A stretch of 64,000 nt of DNA from Agrobacterium sp. a22-2. GTDB lineage: Bacteria > Pseudomonadota > Alphaproteobacteria > Rhizobiales > Rhizobiaceae. Position numbers and translations under genes: made by a program. This document shows positions 61,524-64,000 of the stretch, in pieces. The notes beneath the pieces were generated by a model that was given only the letters and a program-made list of their open reading frames with translations, made no database searches and was not told the origin of the DNA. Each line of letters starts with the position of its first letter. Position 1 is the first letter of the stretch. The stretch spans positions 62,001-126,000 of the forward strand of contig NZ_JAAXMM010000016.1 in NCBI RefSeq assembly GCF_012276985.1. Reading direction: 5' to 3'.

Positions 61524-61967
61524 TCATTCGCACCAACTCTGTCGTGATCCTTCCCACTTCCGAGCCAAGCCTTCGGCGACGAGAATATCGCCGACCGATC
61601 GCCGATCGCAGTAGACGATCCTGAGCTTCCGGCCGAAGCGGTCTTCATCTCTGGCGCCAATCTTGAACGAGAGCGGACCCGAATTGAGGATGTCGAGCAG
61701 ACGCTGTTTCGCCGCGAGGCCACGCTCGCGTTCACGCTGGCATCGCGGCGGGCTTAGCTCCGCCGTGTCGATGTCGGCAATCCGGATCTTTTCACCTCGA
61801 AACCAGAAGGTATCGCCGTCCACCACGCGGGTGATCCTTTGGCCGCTGCCGCAAACAGGAAAGGCATCGTTCGCGCTGTTTGGCTGCTGGGCTGACGCTT
61901 CAGACGCGAGGGTGCCGATGGCTAAGGCGGATAGGCTGGTGATGGCCGTAAAAAGTCTCAATGTCAT
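61524..61967 (-). CDS. Secreted thermonuclease-like (SNase) protein
   Basis: 147-residue protein. Signal peptide residues 1-26 (LFTAITSLSALAIGTLASEASA). The SNase OB-fold begins ITRVVDGDTFWFRGEKIRIADIDTAELSPPRC and continues ERERGLAAKQRLLDIL and DRFGRKLRIVYCDRRSVGDILVAEGLARKW. Acidic Asp residues and the two Arg of the active site are present in the usual order. Periplasmic nucleases of this family are often encoded next to traG. It lies 6 bp downstream of traG on the same strand, probably cotranscribed. Confidence 0.85.
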   Translation of the reverse strand: MTLRLFTAITSLSALAIGTLASEASAQQPNSANDAFPVCGSGQRITRVVDGDTFWFRGEKIRIADIDTAELSPPRCQRERERGLAAKQRLLDILNSGPLSFKIGARDEDRFGRKLRIVYCDRRSVGDILVAEGLARKWEGSRQSWCE

Positions 61968-61973
61968 GGCTCC

Positions 61974-63932
61974 TCAGTTTCTGTCGTCGGAGGCCTTGTA
62001 GCTCTTCACCCCTTCCGTGGCTCGGCTGTGAAACCGGTTTTCCCCGACGGATCCGCTCATATCCTTGCGTCGAAACCAGATGGCGCGCCCGCAGCGCAGC
62101 GGTGCATTGCCTGCAGTAAAGACGATCTGCTCGTCGCCGCGCATGCGCATCACTTCATGCGGCAGGATCAGCGGACGGCGGGTCAATTGCTTCGACCGCG
62201 AGCGTGAGGATCCTTTCATTCCGGAAGAGCGGTTTGTCTGGTCCACCTCGACCGTGGTGTCGCCGCAGCGCTTCGAAATATACTCGGCTGTCTCGGGGTC
62301 ATTGATTGCCGCAAACGAAATCCAGGATGCAGACTCGAACCATTTGGAGCTGGCATCACGGCCGCCATAGGCTTCGCGCATCTGGCCGATCGACTGGAAG
62401 ATCAGCGTCAGGCTGATGCCGTACTTGCGCCCGGCGTCCCGAGCCGTCTCGAGGATGCGGAGATAGCCAAGGCGCGCCACCTCATCGAGAAGGAACAGGG
62501 TGCGGCCCGCGACCTCGCCGTTGCGATTATAGCTCGCATTGAGGAACGAGCCGATCACCACCCGTGCCAGTCCCGGATGTGCCTCCAGAACCTTCAGATC
62601 AAGGGCGATGAAGATGTCTGTGACGCCGGCCGCGAGTTCGTCGGTCGAGAAACTGTCGCCTGACACGAGGGCGGCATAGTTCGTATAGGAGAGCCAGTGC
62701 GTCTCCTTGACCGCATTGGCGTAAACGCCGCTGAACGTTTCCGGCGTCATGTTGACGAACACGGCGACGTTCTCGCGGACAAAGGTGGATTCCGACTGCT
62801 CGTAAATCCGCGTCAGCCGCTCGCGAAGTTTCGGCTCAGGCTCCGAGAGGTTGGCCCGGACACGGCGCAACGTCCGGTCCTTTTCGTCGGTATAGCCGGA
62901 CAAGCAGACGTCGGCGATCAGCGCGGTCAAGAGCTGCATGGCCGACGCGCGGAAGAAGTCGTCGCGGGCCGAGGCCGCGCGTGCGTTGTCAGTCATGATC
63001 CATGTCGCCACAGCGACGATATCCTCTTCTTTGGTGCCACCGAAGCGGCCGATCCAGTCGAGGGCATTGAATCCGGTCGCAGGGTTGCCGGGATCGAGCA
63101 CGATCACCTTGCGGCCAGCTTTTCGCCGGTGATCAATCACCATCGGCGCGACCTCGCTCGAGGGATCGAGCACAACGAGCCCGCCGCCCCACATGAGCGC
63201 GGTCGGAATCGTCACCGACGTCGTCTTGAAACCGCCCGACCCGGCAAAGACGATGCCGTGCGACGAGCCGAATGAGCCGTCAAAGCAGAGCAGTGGCGAC
63301 TTGCCGCCGGCACCCCAACTCTGCGGATTGTCAGTGCGGAACGCCATCGCCGCGACACTGTCACGATCGACCCGGTATCGCTCGCCGACGACGATGCCGC
63401 CCACATCGGAAAACAGTTTCCCGGCCTCCTGCATGCTCATCCAGTTGGCATCACCATGCACGGCCCGTTTTCCGCCGATCCGCGTTGGGCCGGACTGGGC
63501 AAACGCGGCATTGCCTTTGATCGCAACGCGCACAGCGAACACCCCGCCAATCAATGCGGCGCTTGTGCCGACCCCTGTCGCGGGATCGGCATAGGCGAGA
63601 ACCGATTTCCCCGCCGGCACGCTGCTGGCGATGCCTGCAAGTCGGATTGCTTCCCGGGCGACTGCGATGGCAATGACCACGGCGTTTCCGGCAAGCACAC
63701 TCAGCGCGGCTGCCTTGATGTTCGCCGACCCGTTCGCGGCGAACAGCGCGATGACGCCGATTGCGGCAGCCGCGACATAGGGTAGGGCGAGACCCGCGCG
63801 GCCGAGGAAAAGCTTCGCCTGTGCGCTGGTCCCCAACGCCGCCAGCTTGTGCTCCATGCCTGTTGTCCCGGCCATTGCGGCCAACATAATGAGCGCCGGT
63901 AGAATCCCGAGAAGCAGCCTATTCGCTGTCAT
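61974..63932 (-). CDS. traG: Conjugal transfer coupling protein TraG
   Basis: 652-residue VirD4/TraG-type coupling ATPase that links the relaxosome to the type IV secretion channel. N-terminal membrane helices (RLLLGILPALIMLAAMAG; LALPYVAAAAIGVIALFAAN), Walker A VFAGSGGFKTTSVTIP (about residue 230), Walker B RTLFLLDEVARLGYL and SLTLIFQSIGQMREAYG in the C-terminal part. ATG 63932 overlaps the end of traD by 14 bp; a TTG at 63938 is also possible. This is the Ti/Sym plasmid traCDG type. Confidence 0.95.
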   Translation of the reverse strand: MTANRLLLGILPALIMLAAMAGTTGMEHKLAALGTSAQAKLFLGRAGLALPYVAAAAIGVIALFAANGSANIKAAALSVLAGNAVVIAIAVAREAIRLAGIASSVPAGKSVLAYADPATGVGTSAALIGGVFAVRVAIKGNAAFAQSGPTRIGGKRAVHGDANWMSMQEAGKLFSDVGGIVVGERYRVDRDSVAAMAFRTDNPQSWGAGGKSPLLCFDGSFGSSHGIVFAGSGGFKTTSVTIPTALMWGGGLVVLDPSSEVAPMVIDHRRKAGRKVIVLDPGNPATGFNALDWIGRFGGTKEEDIVAVATWIMTDNARAASARDDFFRASAMQLLTALIADVCLSGYTDEKDRTLRRVRANLSEPEPKLRERLTRIYEQSESTFVRENVAVFVNMTPETFSGVYANAVKETHWLSYTNYAALVSGDSFSTDELAAGVTDIFIALDLKVLEAHPGLARVVIGSFLNASYNRNGEVAGRTLFLLDEVARLGYLRILETARDAGRKYGISLTLIFQSIGQMREAYGGRDASSKWFESASWISFAAINDPETAEYISKRCGDTTVEVDQTNRSSGMKGSSRSRSKQLTRRPLILPHEVMRMRGDEQIVFTAGNAPLRCGRAIWFRRKDMSGSVGENRFHSRATEGVKSYKASDDRN

Positions 63933-64000
63933 TGCCAAAGGCCTCCGCGCCGAGAGCAGTCAGGCGCAAGCGCTCTGCTTCGTCGCCTTTGATCCGCTTT
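63919..64000 (-). CDS. traD: Conjugal transfer protein TraD (C-terminal end, partial)
   Basis: The minus strand from the window edge reads KRIKGDEAERLRLTALGAEA then FGNDSE-stop (stop 63919-63921). This is the tail expected for the small TraD protein that precedes traG in rhizobial traCDG operons, and it overlaps the traG start. The 5' part, traC and presumably oriT lie beyond the window. Confidence 0.75.
   Translation of the reverse strand, partial: KRIKGDEAERLRLTALGAEAFGNDSE

Overview
The window looks like part of a secondary replicon (large conjugative plasmid or chromid) of a member of the Rhizobiaceae (Rhizobium/Agrobacterium/Sinorhizobium group). Reasons: high GC with alphaproteobacterial protein families throughout; at the right edge a Ti/Sym-plasmid type coupling gene traG and the end of traD; a block of rhizobial plasmid housekeeping genes (DUF1419, TOPRIM/DUF3991, giant methylase-helicase, ParB-like, DUF7007, DUF736, WGR, SNase-like); and many solute importers with catabolic enzymes. 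No replication genes, rRNA or tRNA were found.

Layout. 0-8 kb: a DUF4334 gene and a LacI-controlled operon (regulator, FAD oxidoreductase, complete sugar-type ABC importer) with two perfect palindromic operators over its promoter. 8.4-14.3 kb: LysR regulator divergent from a 2-hydroxyacid dehydrogenase, an RraA/aldolase-like protein and a tripartite tricarboxylate transporter (tctCBA); the next gene is cut by an IS630-type relic. 14.4-15.6 kb: scar with a frameshifted Rrf2 regulator and a hydrolase tail. 15.6-23.1 kb: two-component system divergent from a PAP2 phosphatase, a GT2-GtrA glycosyltransferase and two GT39 (ArnT-like) membrane glycosyltransferases, probably a cell-envelope lipid modification unit. 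23.5-25.1 kb: nested mobile-element wreckage: the 3' end of a group II intron inside an IS3-family element inside a Tn3-family transposase gene, with an intact 38-bp Tn3-type terminal repeat.

25.5-37.7 kb: a large catabolic cluster (aldehyde dehydrogenase, ThDP enzyme, MarR regulator, taurine/nitrate-type ABC importer, pita-bread hydrolase, intradiol dioxygenase, SDR, BKACE, medium-chain dehydrogenase, cupin). A shared 18-bp dyad lies in front of both of its transcription units. I cannot assign its substrate; I consider it the best candidate for an undescribed pathway.

37.8-53.8 kb: dnaE2 remnant, a divergent PIN/HTH pair, an HNH-like protein, then plasmid core genes dominated by a 1693-residue DNA methylase-helicase of the DarB (antirestriction) type, a HigBA-type toxin-antitoxin pair and a ParB-like protein. 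54-59.8 kb: cargo island of NAD(P)-binding proteins, a SRPBCC protein, LysR and AraC regulators, a 5'-truncated SDR and an alpha/beta hydrolase. 60.4-64 kb: DUF736, a doubly frameshifted HU gene, WGR protein, secreted SNase-like protein, traG and the traD end.

The window is a mosaic: intact uptake-plus-catabolism operons sit between scars containing more than ten broken genes. All family names rest on motif recognition by eye; no database search was run.
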